A stretch of DNA of 64,000 nt from Methanobacterium veterum (lineage in GTDB: Archaea; Methanobacteriota; Methanobacteria; Methanobacteriales; Methanobacteriaceae). The stretch covers positions 1-64,000 of the forward strand of contig NZ_JQJK01000016.1 in the NCBI RefSeq assembly GCF_000745485.1, read 5' to 3'. The notes under the pieces are model-generated. The model saw nothing but the letters and a program-made list of their open reading frames with translations, was not told where the DNA came from and did not search any database. Position numbers and translations under genes: made by a program. Positions 1 through 10,294 of the stretch are shown here, piece after piece (the stretch's first letter is position 1; every line of letters begins with the position of its first letter).

Positions 1-2063
1 TTGAGGTCAGAGGCTGCTGATACTGTTGTTGTGGTTTGGTCCTGGTTGTTTGTGGGGTTTTGGTCGTATGTGTTGTTGTTTACAGTTGCAGTGTTGGTTA
101 TAATGGTGTTGGATTTTATGATTTGAGCTATTATATTTAGTGTAATTGATGCTCCATTTGAGAGGGTATCTATGGTCCATATCCCTGTATTATGGTTATA
201 TTTTCCATTACTGTCATCTGATATCCATTGGAGTCCGGATGGTAGATAATCACTTACAGCGATATTATTGCTTGCGTCTGGTCCATTGTTAGTTACAGTT
301 ATGGTGTAATGTATTTTATCCAGGTAATTGGCAGTTGTTTTATCTACTGTTTTGCTTATTCCCAGATCTGAAGCTGGACTTACATTTACAGTCGTATTTG
401 ACTGGTCATTACCAGGTTCTGGGTCGTAATTAGTTCCTGTTATATTGGCAATATTGGTTATTTGGGTGTTTGAAGAGACAACCTGTGCTATAATATTTAA
501 TATTGCTTCTCCGCCATTTGCCAGGCTTCCAATGGTCCATGTTCCTGTTATGAAATTGTATGTTCCATTCCCGCTGGCTGATATGAATTTTAATCCTGCA
601 GGTAATTTATCTAGTACAGTAACACCTGTTGCATTATCTGGCCCGTTGTTGTGCACTTTTAATGTGAAAGTGACATTTTGCAGATAGTTGGGCCGGGTAT
701 TATCCACGGTTTTGGTTATTTCCAGGTCAGAAGTATTTACATATAATCCTCCTGCTGGAACCTGTGCTTCGGCATCTGCATGTCCAATTACTAGATTAAC
801 AAGGCCTCCTCCAAGAAGACCAAGAATTTGCAGCCGCAAAGCATCACCTGATGCTTTGGCATAGGTACCGTCAGCAGAAGTGGTACTTTCAGTACTGCCC
901 AATGAAAGAGTTAATATGTTAAGGCCCAGAAGGCCAATATTAACACGGCCATTTAAGGTTAAATCGTCTAATATGCTTATACCCAGAGCTTTAATATCTG
1001 CTACGTTCCATGTGAACTTTGCAGTAGCGCCTCCTGGTTTTCCATTTACTGAAGCTACTGCATTTGATTGTAATGCTTCAATGTCTAGTAAAGGAATTCC
1101 TAAAAGAGTTAGAGTTATATCAGCTACTCCTGCATTTGAAGAGCTTATTAAAATGCCTGTATTAAAATTGGGCGTTACGCTGCTGTTTGCAGTTATAAGA
1201 TCGGCATTTAATGATAATACATCCAATAATTGTAGAAGCTTTATACCTACATCAATTGATGCCACTTCTCCTGATCCACTTGATTGTGGTAAAGTAGCAC
1301 TTGAATTAGAAGTAGCACTTAATAGACCTACATCTATACCTAAAAGCTTTAGAGATGAGAGCAAACTGGCATTATTCGATGGAAGCAGCCCTCCTATTTT
1401 ACTGCCTTCATCACCTGTTGAATATACATCTAAAAGTCCTGCTAATAAACTTCCGGTAAGAAGTTTAACTTCTAAAGGAGTTCCTCCTCCCTTGGAATAA
1501 TTTGGGGAGGTACTGTTTACCAATGCGCTTGATTTTCCAGCGTAAATATCTACCAGAATATCTGGCAGTGCTCCTACATTGAGTACATAACTTGATGCAC
1601 TACCGCTGTATTTAAGCAGATTATAAAGTCTAAAATTTGCGGTACCGTAAAGATTAGGGTCGCTTAGGTTTGAACTGGGTGCAACTGTTATTGTTTTAGA
1701 AATAGGCATATAACCTAATTTACTTGCAATTATTGTAAAACTCGTTTTAGAACTAATGAAATTTAATGAATAGGTACCATCATTGTGGGTTGTAGTTTGT
1801 GCTACCTGTGCGTTATTTTGGATAACCCTTATTGTAACACCTCCAAGACCCTTGTTGGTAGAATTATCTTTGACTACTCCCGATATTATAGGATCTGGAA
1901 TTTGGCTGCTGGTACTTTTTACACTTGTTGATGATTGTAAAGAGTGAAAACTAGAATTGGTGTTATTGGCTGTTATATTGCTTGTATCTGCTGCTGAAAC
2001 TGTACTGCAAAGAGCCAATGTGATGATACATGTTAATATTAATATTGTTCTTTTGATATTCAT
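1..2063 (-). CDS. DUF11-repeat secreted surface protein, C-terminus cut by window edge
   Basis: The reading frame runs off the left edge, so only the N-terminal ~687 residues are visible. It begins with a hydrophobic signal peptide, then a carboxypeptidase-regulatory-like (beta-sandwich) segment, a long Ser/Thr/Gly/Leu-rich region, and then DUF11 repeats. Each repeat opens with SDLxIxKTV and contains the pattern KVTDKLPAGLKFISA or close variants; about two complete repeats and the start of a third are present. It is a close tandem paralog of the next gene, with similar order and spacing. The start ATG at 2063 is preceded on the minus strand by a strong AGGAGGTGAT ribosome binding site. DUF11 proteins in Methanobacteriales are thought to be cell-surface or adhesin-like; no anchor is visible. 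Secretion is inferred, and its binding partner is unknown. Confidence 0.88.
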   Translation of the reverse strand, partial: MNIKRTILILTCIITLALCSTVSAADTSNITANNTNSSFHSLQSSTSVKSTSSQIPDPIISGVVKDNSTNKGLGGVTIRVIQNNAQVAQTTTHNDGTYSLNFISSKTSFTIIASKLGYMPISKTITVAPSSNLSDPNLYGTANFRLYNLLKYSGSASSYVLNVGALPDILVDIYAGKSSALVNSTSPNYSKGGGTPLEVKLLTGSLLAGLLDVYSTGDEGSKIGGLLPSNNASLLSSLKLLGIDVGLLSATSNSSATLPQSSGSGEVASIDVGIKLLQLLDVLSLNADLITANSSVTPNFNTGILISSSNAGVADITLTLLGIPLLDIEALQSNAVASVNGKPGGATAKFTWNVADIKALGISILDDLTLNGRVNIGLLGLNILTLSLGSTESTTSADGTYAKASGDALRLQILGLLGGGLVNLVIGHADAEAQVPAGGLYVNTSDLEITKTVDNTRPNYLQNVTFTLKVHNNGPDNATGVTVLDKLPAGLKFISASGNGTYNFITGTWTIGSLANGGEAILNIIAQVVSSNTQITNIANITGTNYDPEPGNDQSNTTVNVSPASDLGISKTVDKTTANYLDKIHYTITVTNNGPDASNNIAVSDYLPSGLQWISDDSNGKYNHNTGIWTIDTLSNGASITLNIIAQIIKSNTIITNTATVNNNTYDQNPTNNQDQTTTTVSAASDL

Positions 2064-2310
2064 TTGAGAATCACCTCCTGTTTTTTTAAAAGAAATTCAA
2101 ATCTTTAAATAGTTATATTGACATTTTTTCGGCGATTTTTATGAATTCACTACATCTAAAAGAATGTGAAGTATAGTAAAACATTTGTACTAATAGTGAA
2201 CTGTTTGTGGGTAATATCACACGTTTATTAAAGAATTTGAATAGTTATGTGATTTGACTAATATTTTCAGTTCCATTTCAATAATTCATACTATAAAGTT
2301 TGGTACGTTA
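2064..2310 (-). promoter_or_regulatory. Conserved long leader and promoter of the first DUF11 gene
   Basis: About 240 bases upstream of the first DUF11 gene closely match the region upstream of its paralog (5863-6085). Shared blocks are the ribosome binding site, a stretch around 2171-2200 containing GTAAAACATTTGTACTAAT, a stretch around 2220-2258 containing CGTTTATTAAAGAATTTGAA, and a putative TATA element on the minus strand near 2294-2300 (CTTTATAG). The TATA-to-ATG distance implies a long 5' untranslated leader. The remaining 2311-2796 is very AT-rich; I see no gene in it. Confidence 0.5.
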
Positions 2311-2796
2311 TGCACAAAACGAAAAGAAGTATATCTACTTTTATTTAGTAATATAATACCATATTATATTATTAAAAAATAAATAATTTTTATAAATCAA
2401 TTTTTATGTCAGATAGATAGTTTTAAAAATACTATTATAGTTAAAATAATCTTTTAGACCATTTTAATAATATAAATAAATAAAATAGCTTTTAAATTTT
2501 AAATTATGTTTATTTATGCATTTTAATTGCTTTAAAATTTATATATAAATTTTATTTATTAAATTAAATTTGCAGTAATTTTATAAAATCAAAATAGGAA
2601 TGTATATAATCATAATACTTTATTAAAACTATTTTAAGCTCCATTATGTATTATTCATATGTATATTAGTTATACATTAATAATAGAATTGATAGTAGAT
2701 GTATTTCTACAAAACAGGTTAAATTAAGAAATTTTTATATAACGAAATTTAAAAAGAAAAAAAGTAAAAGATGAATTTTACCATCCAGTGTGTTAC

Positions 2797-5700
2797 TTAA
2801 GTTATGATTGCATTTCCTTTTATAGATGCAACAGTTGTCAATTTGACATTTGAGACCATTGCTTGTTCAACTATATGCATCACGACCTTAGAACCATTTT
2901 TTAAATTACCAATAGTCCATACTCCTGTTTTAGAGTTGTATTGGATGTTCTTGTCTTTGGATATGTATTTAAATCCTTTAGGCATTTTAAGAGTTACAGT
3001 AACGTTTTTAGCGTTCATTGGACCGTAATTGTATGCTGTTATTGTAAATGTAACTTTCTGTTTATATTTGGGGTGTGCGTTGTTTACTGATATCTTTACA
3101 GCTAAATCAGCTGCGGGTCCAATTTTCACGATTGCAGCTGCATTGTTATTGCTGGATTTTTGATCATAGTTGTTTCCAGTTATAGTAGCAGTGTTAGTTA
3201 CCTTGGTGTTTGGAGCGGTAGCTTGTGCCACTATGTTCAGCACTGCAGTTGCGCCGTTTGCTAAGTTTCCGATGGTCCATGTCCCTGTTGTGGAGTTGTA
3301 TGTTCCATTGCCGCTGGCTGATATGAATTTTAATCCTGCAGGTAGTTTGTCAGTGACTTTAATTCCTGTGGCATTATCTGGTCCGTAGTTGTGTGCTGTT
3401 AGGGTGAATGTAACTTTCTGCAGGTATTTAGGATTTGCATTGTTTACAGTTTTAGTAATTCCTAAATCTGAAGCGAGGTTTACAGTTATTGTTGAGTTAT
3501 TTCGGTTGTTGGTTGAATTCTGGTCATAATTAGTCCCGTTTATAGATGCAATATTAGTTATTTTGGCGTTTGAAGTAATTACCTGTGCTATAATTTTTAG
3601 TATTGCATCTTTCCCGTTTGCTAGGTTTCCGATGGTCCATGTCCCTGTTGTGGAGTTGTATGTTCCATTGCCGCTGGCTGATATGAATTTTAACCCTGCT
3701 GGTAGTTTGTCTGTTACTTTTACTCCGGTTGCTGTGTTTGGGCCATTGTTGTGAGCGGTTAATGTGTATGTGACATTTTGAAGGTAGTTTGGACATGCAT
3801 TATTTACTGTTTTAATAATTTTTAAATCTGAAGCTGCACCCACAGTTATTGTTGTATTAGACTGATTGTTGGTTGAATTCTGGTCGTAATTATCTCCTTT
3901 TACTTCTGCAATGTTGGTTATTTTGGTGTTTGATACGATGACCTGTGCTATGATACTTAGTGTTGCTTCTGCTCCATTTGTTAGTGTTCCGATGGTCCAT
4001 ATTCCTGTTGCGGAATCGTAGTCACCATTTGAAGATATGAATTTCAGCCCTGCTGGTAGTTTGTCCGTTACTTTTACTCCTGTTGCAGCGTCTGGGCCGT
4101 AATTGTGTACTATTAGGGTAAAAGTTACATTTTCAAGATATTTTGGATTTGTGTTGTTTGCTGTTTTAGTAATTTTTAAATCTGAAGCTGTACCTACCGT
4201 TATAGTTGAATTGGACTGATCATTATTTGGATCTGGATCGTAGTTAGTTCCAGTTATATCAGCTATGTTGGTTATTTTGGTGTTTGATGCGATGACCTGT
4301 GCTATAATATTTAATGTTGCTTCTGCTCCATTTGTTAGTGTTCCGATGGTCCATATTCCAGTTGTAATATTGTAAGTACCGTTACCATTAGCTGATATAA
4401 ATTTTAACCCTGATGGTAGTTTATCTGTTACTATTACACCTGCTGCTGCATCTGGTCCGTTGTTATGTACTTTTAAGGTGTAGGTTATGTTTTGAAGGTA
4501 GTTTGGATGGGTATTGTTTACTGTTTTGGTCACTTCAAGATCGGAAGTGTTTACATGTAGTCCTCCTACAGGGACCTGTGCTTCAGCTTCAACGTGGCCA
4601 ATAATTAGATTAACCAGACCTCCTCCGAGAATGTCAAGAACTTGTAGTCTTAATGCATCACCTGATACTTTGGCGTAAGTACCGTCGGCAGAAGTATTTG
4701 TTTTTTGGCCGCCTAGAGATAGGGTTAGTATACCTGGAATTTCAATCCCTGCTTTTAATTGGTCCAGAGTAACAGTTGCACCTAAGAGTTTTATAGATGC
4801 TACCTGCCAGTTGAAGGTTGCAGATGCTCCTCCTGGTTTTCCGTTAACTAAAGCTGTCGCGCTTGTTTGTAATGCTTTAATTTCCAGTAATTTATCACCT
4901 AAAAGTGTTACAGTTATGTTAGCTACTCCTGCTTTTGAAGTGCTCACTAAGACTCCTGTATTAAAATTGGGTATTACGCTGCTGCTTGAACCTACTGCAC
5001 CTACATTTAATGATAATATGTGGAGTGCTTTTAAAAGCGTTATATCCAGATCAATTGATGCAAGGGTACTTGTTCCACTTGCAGATGGGGTGTTGGCACT
5101 TGAATTTGATTCAGCACTTAAAAGGCCTATATTAAGTCCTAAATTATTCAAAATTTTGTTTAAAGTGGAATTAGTTGTAGGAAGCAGTCCTCCAGATTTA
5201 TAACCTTCATTTCCTGTTGAGTATACATCTAATAGTCCAGATAATAGGCTGGCTGTTAGAAGTTTGATCTCTAAAGAGGATCCACCTCCAGTGGAGTAGG
5301 TTGTGGAGCTGCTATTTACTCCAGCACTTGATTTTCCCGCATATATGTCTAATAATATCTGGGGTAATGCACCTATGTTTAAAACATAACTTGAAGCATT
5401 ACCGCTGTATTTAAGCAGTTTGTAAAGTTTAAAGTCTGCAATACCGTAAAAATTAGGATCGCTTAGGTTTGAACTGCGTTTAACTGTCATGGTTTTAGAT
5501 ATGGGCATATATCCTAGTTTGCTTGCGATTATAGTGTAAGTTGTATTGGAATTAATGAAGTTTAATGAGTATGTACCGTCATTGCGGGTTGTAGTTTGTG
5601 CTACCTGTGTGTTGTTTTGAATAACTTTTATTGTAACGTTTCCAAGGCCTTTGTTGGTAGAATTATCCTTGACTACTCCCGATATTATAGGATCTGGAAT

Positions 5701-5862
5701 TTGGCTGCTGGTACTTTTTACACTTGTTGATGATTGTAAAGAGTGAAAACTAGAATTGGTGTTATTGGCTGTTATATTGCTTGTATCTGCTGCTGAAACT
5801 GTACTGCAAAGAATCAATGTAAAAATGCAAACTAATACTAATATTATTCTTTTGATATTCAT
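2797..5862 (-). CDS. DUF11-repeat secreted surface protein (1021 aa)
   Basis: The protein starts with a signal peptide (hydrophobic residues about 5-24, ending near SAA). Residues ~58-125 resemble a carboxypeptidase-regulatory/CNA-B-like domain (VKDNSTNKGLGNVTIKV). A ~300-residue low-complexity region rich in Ser, Gly and Leu follows, then five DUF11 repeats of ~115 residues from about residue 440 to the end, each with the TDKLPAGLKFIS-type core except the last, which is diverged (TLKMPKGFKYIS). There are many Asn-Xaa-Ser/Thr sequons, compatible with archaeal N-glycosylation. No sortase signal, transmembrane anchor or pseudomurein-binding repeat is seen. It probably faces the cell surface; the exact role is unknown. 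It is the tandem paralog of the gene at 1-2063, and part of the 5' coding sequence is identical between the two. Confidence 0.9.
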   Translation of the reverse strand: MNIKRIILVLVCIFTLILCSTVSAADTSNITANNTNSSFHSLQSSTSVKSTSSQIPDPIISGVVKDNSTNKGLGNVTIKVIQNNTQVAQTTTRNDGTYSLNFINSNTTYTIIASKLGYMPISKTMTVKRSSNLSDPNFYGIADFKLYKLLKYSGNASSYVLNIGALPQILLDIYAGKSSAGVNSSSTTYSTGGGSSLEIKLLTASLLSGLLDVYSTGNEGYKSGGLLPTTNSTLNKILNNLGLNIGLLSAESNSSANTPSASGTSTLASIDLDITLLKALHILSLNVGAVGSSSSVIPNFNTGVLVSTSKAGVANITVTLLGDKLLEIKALQTSATALVNGKPGGASATFNWQVASIKLLGATVTLDQLKAGIEIPGILTLSLGGQKTNTSADGTYAKVSGDALRLQVLDILGGGLVNLIIGHVEAEAQVPVGGLHVNTSDLEVTKTVNNTHPNYLQNITYTLKVHNNGPDAAAGVIVTDKLPSGLKFISANGNGTYNITTGIWTIGTLTNGAEATLNIIAQVIASNTKITNIADITGTNYDPDPNNDQSNSTITVGTASDLKITKTANNTNPKYLENVTFTLIVHNYGPDAATGVKVTDKLPAGLKFISSNGDYDSATGIWTIGTLTNGAEATLSIIAQVIVSNTKITNIAEVKGDNYDQNSTNNQSNTTITVGAASDLKIIKTVNNACPNYLQNVTYTLTAHNNGPNTATGVKVTDKLPAGLKFISASGNGTYNSTTGTWTIGNLANGKDAILKIIAQVITSNAKITNIASINGTNYDQNSTNNRNNSTITVNLASDLGITKTVNNANPKYLQKVTFTLTAHNYGPDNATGIKVTDKLPAGLKFISASGNGTYNSTTGTWTIGNLANGATAVLNIVAQATAPNTKVTNTATITGNNYDQKSSNNNAAAIVKIGPAADLAVKISVNNAHPKYKQKVTFTITAYNYGPMNAKNVTVTLKMPKGFKYISKDKNIQYNSKTGVWTIGNLKNGSKVVMHIVEQAMVSNVKLTTVASIKGNAIIT

Positions 5863-6085
5863 TTGAAAATCACCTCCTGTTTTTGTAAAAAAAATTCAAA
5901 TCTTTAATGTAGGCTTGGCAATTTTTGTAGAGATAGAAATGTGAAATATAGTAAAACATTTGTACTAATTGTAAACTGTTTGTGAGTATTATCCCACGTT
6001 TATTAAAGAATTTGAATGGTTTAGTGATTTGACTTCTTTTCAGTTTCAATAGTCCATACTATAAAATTTAATACGTTATTCACAA
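5863..6085 (-). promoter_or_regulatory. Conserved long leader and promoter of the second DUF11 gene
   Basis: This is the second copy of the leader described at 2064-2310. The ribosome binding site lies just upstream of the ATG, the GTAAAACATTTGTACTAAT block is at ~5949-5967, the CGTTTATTAAAGAATTTGAA block is near 5997-6016, and a minus-strand TATA-like CTATAAAAT/ATTTTATAG element lies near 6059-6067. The rest of the gap to 6359 is AT-rich and must also hold the divergent promoter of the flavoprotein gene; no other feature is visible. Confidence 0.5.
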
Positions 6086-6359
6086 AACAAAAACAAGCAC
6101 ATATGCACATATTGGGAGTATTATATAATATTAGATTATTAATTAAAGATTTATTTTAAAAAATTAATTTATATTATCTGTTAGCCATTTTAAAACTTTA
6201 AAGGGGGATTAAAACTAGTTTTAGTTGATATAAAATGGTAACTTTGTAAAATAATTTATAAATAACTAATTTTTACACTTGAAATTGACCTCTGGAATAA
6301 GTGAAAGAACCCTATTATTTTTTAATAGTTTAAAACATAAAGTAATAAGGGATATAATC

Positions 6360-7748
6360 ATGGAATATGATGTTGTGATAATTGGTGCAGGACCTGCAGG
6401 GCTGCTTGCAGCAGCTAAGTTAGCTGATCATCTTAAAGTTGTTTTAGTAGATAAAGGGAGAGGGATGGAAGGAAGATCATGTGCTGCCCTTAAAAACAGC
6501 ACCTGTAGAAAGTGCAAACCATGTAATATAACTGGGGGACTTGGTGGAGCCGGGGGGCTTTCAGACGGCAAGCTCAATTTAAGGCCGGACATAGGAGGTA
6601 ACCTTGAAGAGTTTGTAAACAATGAAGAAGCATGGAATATTATACATGAAATAGATGACTTTTTCTTAAGACATGGCGCCCCCGATGAGCTGTATTCTCC
6701 CTCTAAAGAAGATATATCCGAAATTTTAAAGAAATCTGCTGCTGCTGGAATTAAATTTATCCCAATAGTCCAGAGGCACATTGGATCAGATAAGACACCT
6801 GCTGTCATAAGCTCCATAAGGAAAGAACTTGAAAGTAAGGGTGTTGTTTTTTTACTTGAAACTGAAGTTCTTGATATTCTTGCTGATAAGGAAATAAAAG
6901 GAGTAGTTGCGCGGGGAAAATCTGGAAATGAATTTGAAATAAAATGTAACTATGTACTGGCAGCACCTGGAAGAGTTGGGGCATACTGGCTCTCAGATCA
7001 GCTTAAAAAGCTTAAAATTCCTATAAAATACAACCCGGTTGATATTGGAGTTAGAGTTGAGGTTCCACAAATTGTAATGGAACCTATAACTGAAATAGAG
7101 TGGGATCCTAAATTTCACATAACAACAAAAACATATGATGACTTTGTAAGAACTTTTTGTGTGTGCCCTAAAGGGTTCGTCGTTGAAGAAGTATATGATA
7201 GTTTTGTTGGTGTAAATGGGCATTCTATGCGTGAAAAATTATCTGAAAATACAAATTTTGCTTTTTTAGTTAGGGTAGAATTAACTGAACCTGTTGAAAA
7301 CACCTCTGCATATGCTTTTTCAGTTGCAAGTATTGCTAACATACTTGGGGGTGGAAAACCCATCATTCAAAGACTTGGAGATCTTAAAAGAGGCAGGAGA
7401 TCAACCTGGAAACGGATTGAAAAAAGCCATGTTATTCCAACATTTAACAATGTAGTGCCTGGTGATATTGCTATGGCCCTGCCAAATAGGCTGGTTGTAA
7501 ATATTATAGAAGGTCTTGATGCATTGAGTGAAGTTATTCCGGGAGTAGCATCTGATTCAACACTTATCTATGCTCCAGAAATTAAACTGTATGCCATGAG
7601 AACTGAAGTAGATCGAGGGCTGAAAACTGGTATTGAAGGGCTTTATGTGGCAGGGGATGGGGCAGGAGTTTCAAGAGGGATTGTCGGAGCTGCTGCAACG
7701 GGCATTATAGCTTCAAATGATATTTTAAGGAAAATTAACTCCATGTAA
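6360..7748 (+). CDS. FAD-dependent dehydrogenase (COG2509-type flavoprotein)
   Basis: The N-terminus carries a classic dinucleotide-binding motif (VVIIGAGPAGLLAA, about residues 5-18) for FAD. A Cys-containing stretch (CRKCKPC) and GGLGGAGGLSDGKLN follow, typical of the COG2509 family of uncharacterised FAD-dependent dehydrogenases. The C-terminus has the second FAD-contact segment GLYVAGDGAGVSRG. I chose the ATG at 6360 because the flavin-binding strand begins right there; an upstream TTG at 6279 would add 27 residues of non-conserved character. The substrate is not known. It is a single gene, divergent from the DUF11 gene. Family assignment is firm; function is not. Confidence 0.88.
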   Translation: MEYDVVIIGAGPAGLLAAAKLADHLKVVLVDKGRGMEGRSCAALKNSTCRKCKPCNITGGLGGAGGLSDGKLNLRPDIGGNLEEFVNNEEAWNIIHEIDDFFLRHGAPDELYSPSKEDISEILKKSAAAGIKFIPIVQRHIGSDKTPAVISSIRKELESKGVVFLLETEVLDILADKEIKGVVARGKSGNEFEIKCNYVLAAPGRVGAYWLSDQLKKLKIPIKYNPVDIGVRVEVPQIVMEPITEIEWDPKFHITTKTYDDFVRTFCVCPKGFVVEEVYDSFVGVNGHSMREKLSENTNFAFLVRVELTEPVENTSAYAFSVASIANILGGGKPIIQRLGDLKRGRRSTWKRIEKSHVIPTFNNVVPGDIAMALPNRLVVNIIEGLDALSEVIPGVASDSTLIYAPEIKLYAMRTEVDRGLKTGIEGLYVAGDGAGVSRGIVGAAATGIIASNDILRKINSM

Positions 7749-7946
7749 TCCTATAAATGAATATAAAATAATGGCTATTCTAATAAAAGAGTTTTGGTGT
7801 TTAATTAAATGTTATAATGCCTATTTTTCTACAGTTAACCTTATTTTGAGCTATTTTTGGATTAAAGGCATAAATTTATATCATATGTTATTAAGAATAT
7901 ATGTATTAGATTTGTGGACTCTGAAATAACTATTAGGAGGATTAAA

Positions 7947-8423
7947 ATGAGAAGTCTGTTTGCGGGGATACTGGCCATAATTCTTGGTCTTATAGTTATT
8001 GCGTTTCCGTTTTTAACAACGGTAACGGTCAGCATATTTGCGGGTGTTGTGGTACTTTTAATAGCAATATGGCTGCTTATACTGGGAATATCTGAGTTAG
8101 AAATAAGCAGAACAACAGGTATATTGAATTTGATACTGGGTATTATAGCCCTGATAATAGCAATTGGTTTGATTATAAACCCTGCCTTACTCAGCTTTAT
8201 AGCAGGACTAACCCTTTCTATAGCAGGTATATTCCTGATAATAGCAGGTTTAATATCGTTAGTAGATGGAATGCACCGAAAAATGGCATGGGCAGGCGTT
8301 TTAGGTATAGTCCTTGGTATTATCTATCTTATACTGGGTTTATTTGCATTCAATCCAGTTAACCTGGGATTCCTAATAGGTATCTGGCTGGTTATAACTG
8401 GTATATTCAAATTAGTAGAATGA
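7947..8423 (+). CDS. DUF308 (HdeD-like) integral membrane protein
   Basis: The protein is ~158 residues and almost entirely hydrophobic, with about six short transmembrane helices in three internally similar pairs (repeated pattern GILxIILGLI...LL.AI.LI..GI). This is the DUF308/HdeD pattern; HdeD is an acid-resistance membrane protein in E. coli, but the archaeal homologs are uncharacterised. An AGGAGG ribosome binding site at 7935-7940 fixes the ATG at 7947 rather than the GTG at 7914. The gene stands alone and is followed by a strong hairpin terminator. Confidence 0.85.
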   Translation: MRSLFAGILAIILGLIVIAFPFLTTVTVSIFAGVVVLLIAIWLLILGISELEISRTTGILNLILGIIALIIAIGLIINPALLSFIAGLTLSIAGIFLIIAGLISLVDGMHRKMAWAGVLGIVLGIIYLILGLFAFNPVNLGFLIGIWLVITGIFKLVE

Positions 8424-8432
8424 ATTTAAAGA

Positions 8433-8462
8433 GTGGTAATTAATTACCACATATTTTGTTTT
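8433..8462 (+). terminator. Hairpin terminator after DUF308 gene
   Basis: A perfect 18-base palindrome (GTGGTAATTAATTACCAC, 8433-8450) lies 10 bases after the stop codon and is followed by a T-rich run. This is a plausible transcription terminator; the convergent gene at 8557-8988 may share it. Confidence 0.6.
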
Positions 8463-8556
8463 AAAACATTTATTCCATTAAAAACTTCTAAATTAGCCAG
8501 TAATCTGTTTAAAAGATTATTAAAAGAATTTAAAAATAATTTTTAGAAAAAAGTAT

Positions 8557-8988
8557 CTATTTTTTTTGGACAACTACAGCAGTTCCATAGGCTAAAATTT
8601 CCTGCATTACATTTGAAACTTCATTGGAATCATATCGAACGCTTATTATGGCATTGGCACCCATTTGCTGCGCATGATCTATCATCCTGTACACTGCTTC
8701 GTCCCTTGACTCTTCCATCATTTTAACGTATTCCTTTATTTCTCCACCAAACATGGAACGTATTCCTGCACCTACCTGCCCGCCTACACCTCTACTGCGG
8801 ACAGTCAGTCCGTAACAAAAGCCTTTAGTTTCAACAACTTCATAGCCGGGGACATGGTTCGAGCTTACCACTATAAAACTCTGCTGTAACCCTCCCTCTT
8901 CAGTGTTTATAGGCATTTCGCCCTCTTGGGAAGTATTTCCTTTCCTTTTTTCTTCAAGTTTCCTTTGTATTTCCTCATTTGAGACCAT
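8557..8988 (-). CDS. YbjQ/UPF0145 family protein
   Basis: Residues ~40-143 form a YbjQ (UPF0145, putative heavy-metal-binding DUF74) domain: FIVVSSNHVPGYEV, GVGGQVGAGIRSMFGGE, then SRDEAVYRMIDHAQQMGANAI and an ending GTAVVV. The first ~38 residues are a charged, helical extension (EEIQRKLEEKRKG) not found in the minimal family. ATG at 8988 is preferred over a TTG at 8997. The biochemical role of the family is not established; pentamer formation is known for structural homologs. It stands alone. Confidence 0.8.
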   Translation of the reverse strand: MVSNEEIQRKLEEKRKGNTSQEGEMPINTEEGGLQQSFIVVSSNHVPGYEVVETKGFCYGLTVRSRGVGGQVGAGIRSMFGGEIKEYVKMMEESRDEAVYRMIDHAQQMGANAIISVRYDSNEVSNVMQEILAYGTAVVVQKK

Positions 8989-9106
8989 GGGAACCAACTC
9001 ATTTACTAAACTACAGTTATATTTGTCTAGTTAGATTTAAATTTTTATATTCCAGGTAAAAAATTAGTTAATGATTGAATTTCATTAACCTCCTTTTAAA
9101 AGCACT

Positions 9107-10294
9107 TCACCGGCAAATAATACTTATAATATCTCCACTTTTAAGCTCGTAGTCGCTGCTCACCCTCATACAGCTCCTTGCGTCCATAGCATGCATGAAG
9201 CTCTCACCAATATCTGTATGGATCACGTAAGCTAAATCCCTTGGTTTTGACCCTGTCCTAATTAGAATAGCGTCTGGAAGCACGTTACCTTTGCCGTCGC
9301 ACATCTTATGTTCGTCTTCAACAGGGAAAACAACGATCATCTTTAAAAGGTTGAAAATAACTGCGTTTAAAGCTTCCTGTACCCCAGTACTCCCATATTT
9401 ATCGAGTACGTGTTCCTTAATATAATTCAAGGCTTTTTTCTGGGCATCGCTTAATTTTTCAGGCTCTATTATTTCGAAGTCTGAGTCTCCTGAAGTATAA
9501 TTTATCAAACCTGCTTCAGCAGCTTTTACCAGAGCTAATTCTGATTCAGCAGATGCGGGAATTACATTTTCGTATTTTTCCTGCAGGCGTTTTACATTTT
9601 CCTCTGCAGTTGGAAGGTCTGCCTTGTTGGCAACTATGAGCATTGGTTTAGCTATACGCAGCAGAACAGCTAAAAATTCCTGCATGTCTTCATCTTCCCA
9701 GGCATGATATTCGGCAGGGATAGACCTTTTTGCTTCGAGGATATCTTCTAAAGATATTCCAATTCCGCTGAGCTGGTCGTGTATAATTCTAGCAAAATCA
9801 ACCTTCTCTGCCTGGGCCTTTCTTATTAACCTGCTCCAGTTTTTCTTCAATATCCCAAAGAGCCACATGGTTATCTCATGTTCTAAGAAGTCCACGTCTT
9901 CAAGAGGATCATGGGAACCTGCATCTACAGGCCGTCCTTCTTCATCAGTTGATCCTGAAGCGTCTATTATATGTATAAATGCTCCAGATTGCCTTAAATC
10001 GTCTAAAAACTTATTTCCAAGTCCACGTCCTTCGTGAGCTCCTGGAACTAACCCTGCAACGTCTATTAATTCTACAGGTATCATCCTGGTTCCTTCAACA
10101 CATTTTGAGTTTCGTGGGTTGCATGTAATCTCTAGTTCTGTACATGGGCATTTTGTTGTGACATAGGCAACTGCTTTATTTGCATCTATGGTTGTGAATG
10201 GATAACTTGCAACTTCAACCTGACTTAAAGTTGCTGAATTAAAAAATGAAGATTTTCCAACGTTTGGCTTTCCTGTTACTCCGATCTGTAGCAT
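9107..10294 (-). CDS. YchF/OBG-family GTP-binding protein (redox-regulated ATPase family)
   Basis: The P-loop GKPNVGKSS starts near residue 8, followed by the switch region YPFTTIDAN, the G3 motif [17 protein letters not shown] and the G4 motif NKAD. A C-terminal TGS domain is visible ([19 protein letters not shown]). Archaeal members are about 395 residues, matching this length. The Cys-rich segment [17 protein letters not shown] after the switch is typical of archaeal/eukaryotic (DRG/YchF) members. It probably acts in translation or ribosome association. The ATG at 10294 is preferred over a GTG at 10303, because GTGAT there serves as the ribosome binding site. Confidence 0.9.
   Translation of the reverse strand: MLQIGVTGKPNVGKSSFFNSATLSQVEVASYPFTTIDANKAVAYVTTKCPCTELEITCNPRNSKCVEGTRMIPVELIDVAGLVPGAHEGRGLGNKFLDDLRQSGAFIHIIDASGSTDEEGRPVDAGSHDPLEDVDFLEHEITMWLFGILKKNWSRLIRKAQAEKVDFARIIHDQLSGIGISLEDILEAKRSIPAEYHAWEDEDMQEFLAVLLRIAKPMLIVANKADLPTAEENVKRLQEKYENVIPASAESELALVKAAEAGLINYTSGDSDFEIIEPEKLSDAQKKALNYIKEHVLDKYGSTGVQEALNAVIFNLLKMIVVFPVEDEHKMCDGKGNVLPDAILIRTGSKPRDLAYVIHTDIGESFMHAMDARSCMRVSSDYELKSGDIISIICR

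Noticed and set aside
880..1500. Long plus-strand frames opposite the DUF11 genes
   Set aside because: These are antisense shadows of repetitive coding sequence; the minus strand has the signal peptide, domains and ribosome binding site.
2311..2796. AT-rich block as a possible replication origin
   Set aside because: No origin recognition box repeats or Cdc6/Orc1 gene are nearby.
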